Shown here piece after piece: positions 19,301-33,000 of a DNA stretch of 64,000 nt. This DNA is from Lingula anatina (Eukaryota > Brachiopoda > Lingulata > Lingulida > Lingulidae), in assembly GCF_001039355.2 (NCBI RefSeq), contig NW_019775547.1, positions 455,726 through 519,725 of the forward strand. Direction: 5' to 3'. Positions within the stretch are counted from its first letter, which is position 1. The number at the start of each line of letters is the position of its first letter. Both the position numbers and the translations under genes were made by a program. Under the pieces are notes generated by a model. The model saw nothing but the letters and a program-made list of their open reading frames with translations, did not search any database and had not been told where the DNA came from.

Positions 19301-21033
19301 ACTGAATGAGATCTTTCTCTGAGCTGTTAATACAGCCAGTGCTAAAATATCCTAAGGTGTTGCTCTTTAGATAATGAAACTGCCCATAAGCAGCATGTTT
19401 ACGGGATGTAAAAATTAACATTTGAATTGAAACTCTCATTCAGACTACTCTTTCTCCTTTTTTTCAATAGAGGCCGGAAGAAGTAAAGAGAAGTAATTGA
19501 TTTAAATCAGAACCATAAAAAAGTCATTCTGTTTTTGGTTCGTGACTGACTTATTTGGCGAGACACAAGCCGTGATGTCACTGCAATAGATATTTTATGA
19601 AATGAGCCTGGGGCTATCACATTACTCTGTCACATTAACGTGATGTGTTCAGCCGTTCACATCTGATACAACTAAATTTGGCATAAAACCCGTCATTAGT
19701 TGTGCTAAATGGATCGCCTGAACAGTCATGACCCGGAGATCCAATTACTTGCGTCCTGCATGTTACTTAACCTAACCACAGTGCTTAGACTTACTGCCAA
19801 AATGGTTGGTTATGCAATTATTTAACGTTTCAGCCTTGTAGTGCCCCTGCCATGGTCCCTGGCGATGGCGTTGATAACGACTGTGATGGGACCATTGACG
19901 AAGAACAATGCGACGGGTTAGGTAAGAGGTTTTAGTCGTATCCCTGTCGAGTCATTTACCAGTCTGTTTCTCACGTTCGCCATGAAATTGATATTTCATT
20001 ACAGTTACTTTAAATGGGATCTATCATGTTTATTGTCAATGTTTAGATCCTAACAAGTAAACCGTAGCGTGGCTGCACCGGCTTCTCTTAACAAACAACT
20101 AATTCTCAAATGACATTTTATCGTCAGAAAATATTTGAAATTGTGTAAAGAAAACTAATGTTCAACATTTTTTTTAGATCAAGATCTGGATGGAAAAATA
20201 GACGAGGATTGTGCAGGTAAAAAAAAAACTTATAATATTATGATTTTCTAATAAGGTATATTGACTAATTCTTGGCTTGGTACATGAAATTTAAAATGTA
20301 GCAGTAGCTAGAGTCACTCGATCGTCGCTTCAGGTGACGCCAAATCAGTCACATAGAATGTCCAAAGTATAGTTGTCTTTTTACCGCACAGGGTATACTA
20401 ATTTGCTAGAGTAGGGTGTTGTAACGATATTAGTCTAAAGAGTGATGCAACATATTTATCTTGTGGTCTGAAAACGAAAATAACGAAAATAACTACACGC
20501 TTCTAAATTCATTGATAATGCTTGATATTTTCATTCTTCCTGTCAGCCGGTACGTATCAACAGTGCATGACAAATCAGTTTTGACATAAATACATCATAA
20601 TAACACATTATAATATTTTCCTTTTCTTAATTGTTATTATAATAACGGTCGTCGAACTGCATGTGTGAATTGCATGGCATGTTGCACTGAATGGTTCACT
20701 AACCTTGTTGAAGGAAACTTGATCTAGGTGGTGCCAAACTTCGCCAAATTAACGACAAACGAAATTAATAATTAGCACCTTGCTTTTTTCAATGAAAGGA
20801 ATGTGTGAAATTAACAGTTGGCAAAAAGAAAAAGTTCGAAAACAAGATAAAAACATATAAAAGTCGGACACACGAAAATTCAAACCGTTGCATTGACGGT
20901 TTGATGATGAGTGCACACTTCAATACGACCACAATATGGACACCAAGCATGGGTGAATCCAGGGTTTTTAAAATGGGAAGTGCCTCCCTTCCCCGAGAAT
21001 GCATAAACGTATTATTTGTTAGGATACGTGTAT

Positions 21034-21087
<54 letters not shown>

Positions 21088-24000
21088 TAGACCCCGAGTC
21101 AGCGAGAGTTATGTGGCATGCATGAGTGCGCAGCACAAGTGGATGTCCGATAACCTTCGCTGACAAGGGGTCTATGTTACTTAGACCACGGTTCATTAGT
21201 AGGTTATGACGCATTCATGCGAGACGTCTGAGTCTTTTGTTCTTCACTTCCATATATATATGGAAACAGCCGACGTTAGCCACTAATGATGCTGTAATTT
21301 TTACTCGTAATTTAGACTTTGGAGTAGTTTTTTCCCCATTTTTAAGTCACATTCCACCAAGCACGATTATTTTAGACACTGATGGGGTTGGGTGGGGGTG
21401 TAACATGCTCCCACATTAAGCAACTTAATGTTTTTAAACACAAAGTTTAATTAAGGTTATCCTTAGGGCCTATATTAATCAAAATTGTGAAGTCTACATC
21501 AACTGTATAACCTCATCATTCTATATACGAAAGGATTTGTGTGCTAATTTTGTTTTGGAAAATGCCACTTCACACTTTTCATTTGCTAATGGCATTTTCA
21601 TTAATTTTCAGAACGACGTCTTATATTTCAATTAAATTCTACACCTATCCGTTGTCTCATTGAAAATTTAATCCCCATAAAGATATATAAGGAAATTATC
21701 TCATTAAAAATTCAAGATTTCTGAAGGATGAAGTCAGTGAAAAAAAGGCTTCCAACCTCCGCCTGTAAAAAGACTGATGCCATTAAACAATATGTATATA
21801 AATTTCACTTACAGCCGCCCAAGATGCTGGAGGAAAAGAATTCTTAGTCATGTTCATGGAAAACAAAGTAGAGGATCCGAGGGGGTACGCTTTGGAAGTT
21901 TTCGTCACCACGTCCTTTAATGTCAGCGCCAAAGTGGAAGTGAGTACTCCTCTGTGGAATACCCCAACTGTCCTAGAGACATTTACCCTTAATCCACGTG
22001 AAGTACGACTCGTTAACATTTCCAACGCTCTTAGAATGATAGAAACTGGAAAGTCGACTAAATCTGTTCTCATTGAATCGGACAACGAGGTTGTGGTCTA
22101 TGGCGTTAATAAGGAGCTTTTTTCAAGCGATGCCTTCTTAGCTCTTCCAACGGACGTTTTAGGTACAGAATATTACACCATCCACTACTCACCTCCCGAG
22201 AATATGTGTGAGTTTGGGATCGTTGGCGTCCACAATGGCACCGTCGTCAACATCACCCTCCCCCCGCTCCCAGGCACAGCTGCGACTGTCACTTACAACG
22301 GGCAGACCTTTGGCAATGGGCAGACCATTTCAATTATTTTGGACCGCTACCACACTTTCCAGGGCCAGAGTAGGGGAGATCTCACTGGGACACGCATTGT
22401 CGCCTCAAGACCGGTTGCCGTTTTTAGTGGTAACGTCAGGACAAATGTTGGCACTGGCACATCATCCCGTGACCATCTCGTGGAACAAATCCCTCCTGTT
22501 CAGTCCTGGGGTTACGAGTTTGTCACTGTCCCGACACCAAATCGCACAGTTGGTGACCTCATCCGAGTGATGGCAAGTAGCGACAATACCCATGTGACAA
22601 TCACCGGAGTCACTTTCTTCAATCTTGATGCTGGTAAATTTAGACAGATCGACATCCCATCAACCCTTTACGCAAGGATCTCAGCAGACAAACCCGTGCT
22701 GGTTGTGCAGATAGTCTACAGCCAGTTCAGCCTGGCCGAACCCGCAGATCCGTCAATGACCATACTACCACCAAGTGAACAATGGGCTTCGGAATACAAC
22801 TTCGCAACTACAAAGTATTCCGGAGGAGTTACAGGCGGCGACTACATGCACTTCTTCTCCATTGCTGTCAAAGATGCTGACAAGGCCGGTCTTCTGTTGG
22901 ATGATGTGCTGTTGTCCACTGCTTTCCCAAATATACGTTGGAACCCGATCTTTGGGACAGATTATGTTGGTGCTTCGGTTGTGGTGCCCTCTGGTGCACA
23001 TAACGTCCGACACCAGTCTAGGCAGACGACCTTCATGGGTCTTCTCTATGGCACTGCTGATAGAGAGAGTTACGGCTTCCCAGTCGGCATGAATCTGGCT
23101 ACAATTGTACCAGTAAGTTCAATTATAGTCTTTTCTACACGAGATAATAACTCATTTTAGACCAGGGATCATGCTGGTGATCTTTATCTAAAATAAGTAG
23201 TGTCAGTTCTATATAATCCTCCATAATGAAACGAAACGATGTGATTCATTTTCTAAGCGACGATTTCACGCAAGAGTTCACTTAATTCTCGTTTTACTTT
23301 TTGTTCCTTTTTTGCACTAAGGATATAAATTTAATAAAGACAACATTTTGCCAAACAACACATTTTTGAAAGATATCAAATATCTCATTGTTGTTGCTTT
23401 CTAGACACCAGCTCCAACGACAACTACCAGCACCGCTACAACAACGACAACGACCACCACCACCACCACCAGTACAACTACTACGTCTACCACCAGTGCC
23501 ACAACAACAACTACAGCTGCGCCTACCACCACCACCACTTCTACTGCTGCGCCAACAACAATAGCCACTACGCCATCAACGGGTGAGCATTCACAATTCA
23601 AATGCATGTATTGTTTTCAGAAATTCACAGAGTACCTTTTTATCTTATCAAATCATTATTGTGGAGTCTATGGTTCGTCTACGTCATTATATTTCACTCG
23701 TGCGTGTTAATTGGCGAATCATTTTTGCATTTGCCTTTTTTTATTGTGTGCTACACAAAGAAATAATTTATGTTCATCTTTAGATCTAGTACAGAGATAG
23801 ACTTATTTTGCATTTTAGTTTTCTTTTTTTCAGTGTTTACATTAGATTTAAAACGTTCAATTTTTTCAGTTATTGACTATAGTGGAGGCACTGAATTCAT
23901 CATTGTATACATGGATAATTTTGTTGAAAATCCTGCCGGCTATGCCTTGGAACTCTTCATGACCAGTCTTACCAATGCCCCTGTGCTCGTCAACGTGACT

Positions 24001-27000
24001 ACGCCGGGGTTCTTCAACCCGAGTGTTAGCCTCAGTCAAATGCTTCCAGCAGGAGAAGTGAAAAAGTTCGAAGTCAACCCTCAGTTGAGGATGTCTGGCA
24101 CATCTATGGGTAGAAAAGCCATCTATATTCAAGCCTCGAGCGATGTGGTTGTGTACGGCATCAACAAGGAATTGTTCTCAAATGATGGGTTTTTGGCGTT
24201 GCCTATCAGCGTTCTTGGGAGCTTGTACTACACCGTCAGCTACGCACCTCCGAAAAATGCTGCACAGTTTGCTGTTGCTGCTATAGAAAATGGCACTGTC
24301 GTCAACATTAACCTCCCAACAAGCACTTCACCAGTAAGTGTTACATACAATGGCCGCACTTATCAAAATGGCGACGTTCTTACACTTGAAATGAATCGTT
24401 TCGACACATTTCAAGCTCAGAGCGTTGGCGATTTGACAGGCACAAGAATTGCATCGTCTAAACCAGTTGCTGTCTTCAGTGGTAACATACGAACAGACGT
24501 CGGCGAGGGTATCTCACGCGACCATCTCGTAGAACACCTTCCACCTGTAAGGTCTTGGGGGAAGGACTTCTACACAGTGCCCATACCAGGACGTACCATT
24601 GGGGACCATTTCCGCATTGTATCAAGTAGTGACAACACCGTTGTCAGCCTTACAGGGTTTCCTGATATCACTCTGAACCGTGCTGGAGATTTTGTCAACG
24701 TGACCATTCCATCAAACGCTTACACCCACATCGTGGCCACCAAACCAGTATTAGTCGTGCAGATTGTTCAGAGCCAGCTTACTGCAAGCGAGCCTGCCGA
24801 TCCCTCCATGATAATCATCCCGCCTGTAGAACAGTATGCTAAGAAGTACACTTTCGCTACTGCACAGTATTCGGGCGGTGTCACTGGCGGGGATTATGTC
24901 AACTATTTCCTGATCGTCGTGGAAGATTCTCAGAAGGATGGCCTCAGACTTGATGGTGCCCCTCTAGCAGGGGTCACCTGGAGTCCTATCCCTGGAACGT
25001 CTTATTCTGGTACATCTGTACAAGTCAGCTCAGGCCAGCACGTCGTAGAGCACAATAATACAAATGTCCCCTTCATGGGTCTACTCTATGGTACAGCAGA
25101 CAGAGAGACATATGGGTTCCCCGTTGGAATGCTGCTGGCTAAAATAACAAAGGTAAAGAAAAGTGTATTTAAGATGGACCCATTCATAAATACAGAAAAA
25201 AGAATGTATTCGTTTTTGTGCTTTTTAAAATTCTTTTAATTTTAAACGATGCAACTACTCTCTAGATAAGTGATTATTGCGCGCACACATCATTCTTATA
25301 AATTAAATATGATAATTTCTAATCATCTTTCATAAATGGTTTTAAGGAATGTAACCAGCCCACAATGGTTCCTGGGGACAACTTGGATAACGACTGTGAC
25401 GGTTTAATAGACGAGGAAGAATGTAATGGGCTAGGTATTAATTACGATGTTTCAGATTTTTTATCAGACTTTGAAATAAACTAGAATTTTATTTTGAAAC
25501 TATTGATGTAAATTACTTGACGAGAGTGTCTAACATTGAAAAACTGTTCATCTTTGATTTTGACATAAAAAGTGTAAGGTTGGTATTTTTTTATTAAAAG
25601 TTGCTTGAAAAAGTATTTGATTCAGCGGTTATATAAATGTAATTTCAGATGACGACGAGGATGGTAGCATTGATGAAGACTGTCAAGGTATGTAATGAAA
25701 TGATAATGATAATTGACATAGATATTGAAACGGTGTTGTACCCGCTTACTAAAATAGGGTTTTGAACATGCCTGATTCATTATGATATATTTTTTAGGTA
25801 TAGAAGACACCGGTGGTCGTGAGTTTCTTGTTATGTATATGGAAAACATCGTTGAAAATCCTCAAGGCTTCCCGCTTGAATTATATATTACAACATCCCA
25901 TAATGTCCCCGTTCAAGTAAACATTACAACACCGAAATGGAACAGCCCCGCTGTTAGCCTGTCCACAACCATTAATCCGAGAGAAGTCACTAACTTCACA
26001 ATCTCTAGAAACTTGCGAATGGCGGGGACCAGTCTTTCCACCAAAGCAATTTTGATTCAGTCCAATTACGAGGTGGTCGTGTATGGTGTTAACAAGGAAC
26101 TTTTCTCCAACGATGCCTTCTTAGCCATACCGGTGGATGCCCTTGGTCGCGAGTACTACACCGTGTCTTATTCCCCTCCTGAAATTATGACCGAATTCGG
26201 CATCATTGGTGTCTATGACAATACATCTGTCACAATCATATTCCCATCTCCCGAGGGTATTCCGATCAGCGTGCCCTACGGAGGCAGAACATATGGAAAC
26301 GGCGAACAACTTCGTATCTCTCTGGATAGATACGACACTTTCCAGGCCCAATCTAAGGGCGATCTCACTGGTACCCGCATCATTGCCAGTTCAAAGGTTG
26401 CAGTATTCAGCGGGAACGTCAGAACCAACATTGGAGCAGGAACCCAATCACGTGATCATTTGGTGGAGCAGATCCCGCCTGTGACGTCTTGGGGCAAAGC
26501 ATTTGTCACAGTACCAATCCCAGGCAGAACTACTGGAGACGTGTTCCGCATTGTCGCTTCCAAAGACAACACTCAAGTCGTCCTTACCGTTAATGGCGGC
26601 GGTAGCACATCTTTTACTTTGAACCGTGGCAAATATCACCAGCTACTTGTTAACTCCACCTTTTATACACACATTGTCGCTAGCGAGCCCGTGTTGGTTA
26701 CCCAGTTTGTTTACAGCCAACTGACGTCAACATCACAAGAAGTGGCTGATCCTTCTATGATCCTGATTCCTCCAATGGAACAATTTGCCGACGAATACAA
26801 CTTTGCAACAACTAAGTACTCTGGTGGTGTTGTAGGTGGGGACTACAGACACTATGTGCTGATGGCTATCAATCAAACAGAAATTGACGGTCTCCTTCTC
26901 GATGGAAACTCCCTGGTACCCCGGGGCTTACGTTGGACCCAGATTGGCAACTCGGGTTTGGTCGGCACTGTCTTTGAAGTTCCAGGTGGCGCACACAATT

Positions 27001-30000
27001 TACGTCATCAATCGGGCAAAGTGTCCTTTATGGGGCTGCTGTATGGAACAGCTGACAGAGAAAGCTATGGATTCCCAATTGGCATGAGGCTGGGTGTAAT
27101 ACAACCGGTAATATATGTAAAACATTGAGGTCATTGCGATGAATTTAAATTGACTATTACCTGTAAAACTTTAACAACTGTCCTAGCTTGCAGATAAGAC
27201 CAATTTTATATAACTGATATAATTGATAGCTAAGGGCTTTTTTTAATTAGTATAATTATTTCAGGACTTTCTCTCTTATGATTCTTGGTATTTAATGATT
27301 ATCCTTAGGAATGCAATACTCCTGCCATGGTACCTGGTGATGGAATCGACACAGACTGCGATGGGGCAGTGGATGAGGAACAGTGTGATGGCGTTGGTAG
27401 GTTTATTAATCTGCCTTAAAACATATTTTGGATACCAAACTTATGCAGACTCTCAACATTATATGCCAATCAAATGCCAAAATTATTTTTGTTTTATACT
27501 TATTTCTTTTGTTATTACTTCTAGATAATGATAACGACGGCCAGATCGATGAAGATTGTGCCGCAGCCCAGGACACAGGTGGCCGGGAGTTCATAGTTAT
27601 GTACCTAGACAACATAGTCGAAACTCCAAAAGGGTTTGCTCTAGAATTGTTCGTAACAACTTCATATGACGTGCCTGTCAGTGTGAATGTTTCCACCCCG
27701 GCATGGAATAGCCCACCCATGATGGAGACCTTCACCATACAACCTAGAGAGGTGCGGCTTGTCAATGTTTCTCGCAATCTACGTATGAGCGGCACTTCTA
27801 TGTCCACCAAGGCCGTGTTGGTGCAGGCAGATAACGAGGTCGTCGTGTACGGTGTCAACAAAGAGCTCTTTTCAAACGATGCTTTCCTGGCATTGCCCAC
27901 CGATGTCATTGGTCAAGAATACTACACTGTTTCGCATTCACCCCCTGAAACGGCCTGTGTTTTCGGTGTTGCTGGTGTCTATGACGGGACCGTTGTTACA
28001 ATAACTCTACCCTCTCCCTCTGGCACGGCTGTTTCGGTCAACTACAATGGCGTCGTATATGGAAATGGCAACACTTTTGAGGTGGCTTTGAATCGTTACG
28101 ATACATTCCAGGTCCAAGATTCTAACAAAGGTGATCTAACGGGAACCTATATTACTTCAAACCAGCCAGTTGCAGTCTTCAGTGGCAACATTAGAACCAA
28201 CGTGGGCGCCGGCACCCGATCACGTGATCATCTTGTGGAGCAGATGACGCCAGTGCCGTCATGGGGAACAGAGTTCATCACAGTGCCCACGCCGAACCGC
28301 ACTGTTGGGGATATAGTCAAAATCGTCGCTAGCTCTGATAACACTGTCGTTGAATTAACCGGGCAACCGCAGATTGTGCTTAACAAAGGGCAGTATGCTG
28401 AAAGAGTGATCCCGTCTGTTCTCTACACTCGCATTGTTGCTAATAATCCAATATTGGTTGTTCAGATCGTTTATAGTCAGTTTTCTTCCACTGAACCGGC
28501 AGATCCCGCCCTAACAATCATTCCACCCATCCAACAGTGGGCTTCAGAGTACAACTTTGCTACTACACAGTACAGTGGGGGTGAAACTGGCGGAGACTAT
28601 ACTCACTTTTTTCTGCTGGTAATTCAAAATACGCAGAGGAATGGTCTGTTGTTTGACGGACAGCCTCTCAGCAACATACAGTGGACAAATGTACCAAACA
28701 CAGACTATGTAGGTGCAAACTTTGTGGTATCTGGAGGGGCCCACAGCATCCGCCATGTAGCACGCGATGTTTCTTTCATGGGTCTGTTGTATGGTACCGC
28801 AGACCGGGAGAGCTACGGTTTCCCAGTTGGTATGAAGTTAGCCACAATCACCCAGGTAATAGTTGACCTGTTTTCATGACCCATTAGATAAATTCTGAGA
28901 GTGGAAAATGTTTTTCTAATGCTACTTTTGATGAAAATCACATCCACCACATACTCGTGCTTATCTTAATATTAAATAACAGCAATCATACATTTGTTGC
29001 TATTTTCCTTTCCAGCCGTCCACATCAACTGTCAGTACAACTCCGAGCACAACTCTTGTCACGACAACTACAACGGTCACAACGACCACCACACCTACTT
29101 CGACCACGCCAACTACAACCACGCCGACCACGACCACACCCACCACGACCACACCCACCACGACAACTACCTCGGCGACCTCGACAACAGCCAGCACCAC
29201 AAGGGCTGTTACATCCACGCCTTCGACAAGTAATTTTTTATTTCTTTACCTTAAAACAATTTGATAATGTCCTTCAGGTAAATATAGACATATTTTCACC
29301 TACTCTATGAGCTTTAAGAATAGTAATCGTAAATGACTAATCGCCATTATTATGCCTTTTTTACTTAAATCTCGCCTTTTGCATTGTTGGTGTTTCAAAA
29401 TCTGAGTGCATTTTTTCCTTTATTTGTAGCTATTGCCTACAGTGCTGGTAGAGAGTTTGTGGTTGTGTTCATGGAAAACAGTGTGGAAAATCCAGCGGGT
29501 TACGACTTAGAGCTTTTTATTACCAGTGTAAATAACGAGGCTGTCCAAGTGAACGTGACCACACCCATGTTTAACAGTCCGAGCGTGGCCCTCAGTGAGA
29601 GGCTGAGCGCCGGAGAGGTTAAGAAGTTTAACATAAGCAATGCTCTGAGGATGACCGGTACATCAAAAGGCTCGAAAGCAATACGCATACAAGCATCTGG
29701 AGACGTAGTTGTCTATGGCGTCAACAAAGAATTGTTTTCCAATGATGGTTTCCTTGCCCTCCCGCTAAGTACTCTTGGAGGTCTTTACTATGCCGTTAGT
29801 TATGGACCTCCTGAAATAGCGACCCAATTTGCCCTTGCTGCACCAGAAGATAATACAGTTGTCACAATCACTTTCCCAGCAAATAGTGGTGTCAGCGTCA
29901 CCTACGATGGACTTACATATACAGGAGGTGAAACTTTGCAGGCGACACTCAATAGATATGAAACCTTCCAAGTACAGAGCACTTCAGGTGATCTCACGGG

Positions 30001-33000
30001 TACCCGCGTGTCTTCGAATAAAAACATTGTAATGTTCAGCGGCAACATCAGAACCAACGTAGGGAGTGGAATATCACGCGATCATTTGGTTGAACAGTTG
30101 CCTCCTGTGACGTCGTGGGGACAAGAATTCAATACTATTCCTATACCCGGACGCACAATCGGAGACCATTTCAGAATCATAGCCGGTCGCGACAACACTG
30201 TAGTTACAATTACAGGTCTTCCAACAGTGACATTATCTAAAGCTGGGGATTTTGTTGCACTGAATATTTCTTCCGAAAGCTACACCCACATTGTTGCTAA
30301 TAAGCCAATCCTTGTGGCGCAAATAGTTAAGAGCCAAGTCAGTGCCACAACGGCTGAGGTGGCAGATCCCGCCATGATCCTAATCCCACCTGTAGAGCAG
30401 TATGCCACACGTTACCTTTTTGCCACTCCCAAATACTCGGGTGGCGTAGTAGGGGGAGATTATACTAACTACTTCATGATCATGGTAGCAGACAACCAAA
30501 AGGACGGTCTTAGATTAGATGGCTCCAGTTTGCCAAACCCAACTTGGGTAACAGTACCTGGAACTAGTTACGCTGGCACGGCTGTCAACGTCGGCGATGG
30601 ACAGCATGTGTTAGAACATGTCACAGGGAATGTCCCATTCATGGGCTTGCTGTATGGAACTGCAGATAGAGAAACCTATGGCTTCCCAGTAGGAATGTTG
30701 TTGGCTAAATTGCAACCGGTGAGTACAGGTATATGTACACACTATACAGATAAGACCACTTACAGTTTTTAGAATACATTTAATCCGAACGCCTGAGATA
30801 CATACATAAATTTTACTTTAAAGAGTAGTATAATAGGAATAAAAAGTACTTTGTTAACCAAACTCAATTCAAAACCATCATTTTGAGAAACTGGTTAATA
30901 AAAGTAAATCGTTATCTCATTCAGGCATGTGATAAACCGGCACAAACACCAGGCGATGGTCTGGACAACGACTGCGATGGAACTATTGACGAGGAGAAAT
31001 GCAACGGCCAAGGTATGTTGACAATGGAAGTGTATTGAAAACGCGTAATCAAGACAAAAACATTGAAACATGTTCAAATATCAGACTTTATGCTAGTGAG
31101 TAATTAAAATATTGATATTCTGTTGAATGAGGCAACTATTCAGGCACGGCCTTGGCAGTATCAAACGTCCAATTTGAAAGATAAAGTATAAAGTTATAAG
31201 TTTCAAACATTTGCATCCTTTATTAATCAATTTCATTTGAATTTGACATCAGTTTGGGTTTTTTTTTTCTAACAGATGAGGACGGAGATGGGCTAATTGA
31301 CGAAGATTGCCAAGGTAAATTTAAAATGTATTTACATTAGCTGCTTTAAAAACAGAACAAAAAGAAGAAAGACAGTCATAAACAACTGTGGTATGAAAAA
31401 TTAGTTTTGTTCAAATTTCACATTGCATTTTAGGCATCCAAGATACTGGAGGCCGTGAGTTCTTGGTTATGTACATGGCTAACATAGTGGAGGCTCCACA
31501 AAACTTCCCACTTGAACTTTTCATTACTACGTCTCACAACGTACCAGTAAATGTGAACATCACTACACCGAGATGGAACAACCCATCTTTGTCCCTTCAA
31601 GCCACCATCAACCCAAGGGAGGTTCAGAAATTCAACCTTTCCCATACACTGCGCATGGACGGCACCAGCATGTCCACTAAAGCAGTCCTCATCGAATCCG
31701 ACTTTGAAATTGTTGTCTACGGTGTGAACAAAGAGCTTTTCTCTGATGATGCCTTCCTGGCCATACCGGTGGATTCTTTGGGCACCGATTATTACACTAT
31801 TTCCTATTCCCCACCAGAGATTATGACTGAGTTTGGAATTGNAATGGACAAATGTACCAAACACAGACTATGTAGGTGCAAACTTTGTGGTATCTGGAGG
31901 GGCCCACAGTATCCGCCATGTAGCACGCGATGTTTCTTTCATGGGTCTGTTGTATGGTACCGCAGACAGGGAGAGCTACGGTTTCCCAGTTGGTATGAAG
32001 TTAGCCACAATCACCCAGGTAATAGTTGACCTGTTTTCATGACCCATTAGATAAATTCTGAGAGTGGAAAATGTTTTTTTAATGCTACTTTTGATGAAAA
32101 TCACATCCACCACATACTCGTGCTTATCTTAATATTAAATAACAGTAATCATACATTTGCTATTTTCCTTTCCAGCCGTCCACATCAACTGTCAGTACAA
32201 CTCCGAGCACAACTCTTGTCACGACAACTACAACGGTCACAACGACCACCACACCTACTTCGACCACGCCAACTACAACCACGCCGAGCACGACCACACC
32301 CACCACGACCACACCGACCACGACCACACCCACCACAACAACTACCTCGGCGACCTCGACAACAGCCAGCACCACAAGGGCTGTTACATCCACGCCTTCG
32401 ACAAGTAATTTTTTATTTCTTTACCTAAAAACAATATGTTAATGTCCTTCAGGTAAATATAGACATATTTTCACCTACTCTATGAGCTTTAAGAATAGTA
32501 ATCGTAAATGACTAATCGCCATTATTATGCCTTTTTTACTTAAATCTCGCCTTTTGCATTGTTGGTGTTTCAAAATCTGAGTGCATTTTTTCCTTTATTT
32601 GTAGCTATTGCCTACAGTGCTGGTAGAGAGTTTGTGGTTGTGTTCATGGAAAACAGTGTGGAAAATCCAGCGGGCTACGACTTAGAGCTTTTTATTACCA
32701 GTGTAAATAACGAGGCTGTCCAAGTGAACGTGACCACACCCATGTTTAACAGTCCGAGCGTGACCCTCAGTGAGAGGCTGAGCGCCGGAGAGGTAAAGAA
32801 GTTCAACATAAGCAATGCTCTGAGGATGACCGGTACATCAAAAGGCTCGAAAGCAATACGCATACAAGCATCTGGAGACGTAGTTGTGTATGGCGTCAAC
32901 AAAGAATTGTTTTCCAATGATGGTTTCCTTGCCCTCCCGCTAAGTACTCTTGGAGGTCTTTACTATGCCGTTAGTTATGGACCTCCTGAAATAGCGACCC

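Larger units (their letters stand above)
20217..21814 (+). other. Intron between linker 2 and D3
   Basis: 1.6 kb, with no coding exon seen. It contains a (TA)n microsatellite at 21037-21083 and an imperfect foldback at 21088-21174. The preceding intron 19212-19833 (622 bases) likewise holds nothing recognisable. Confidence 0.7.

Noticed and set aside
23401-23607. Val-rich open frame on the minus strand (similar ones at 29000-29218, 32160-32393 and 40261-40683)
   Set aside because: These are the antisense of the Thr codons (ACN read as NGT) of the mucin-like exons; codon repetition keeps them open by chance.
28994-29233. His/Asp-rich frame over the Thr-rich exon
   Set aside because: Wrong frame of the repeat. 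Phase and flanking splice sites support the Thr frame.
31463-32029. A continuous 188-codon frame across the N
   Set aside because: The residues after the N are an out-of-frame reading of the D6 tail. The true frame is broken at the join.
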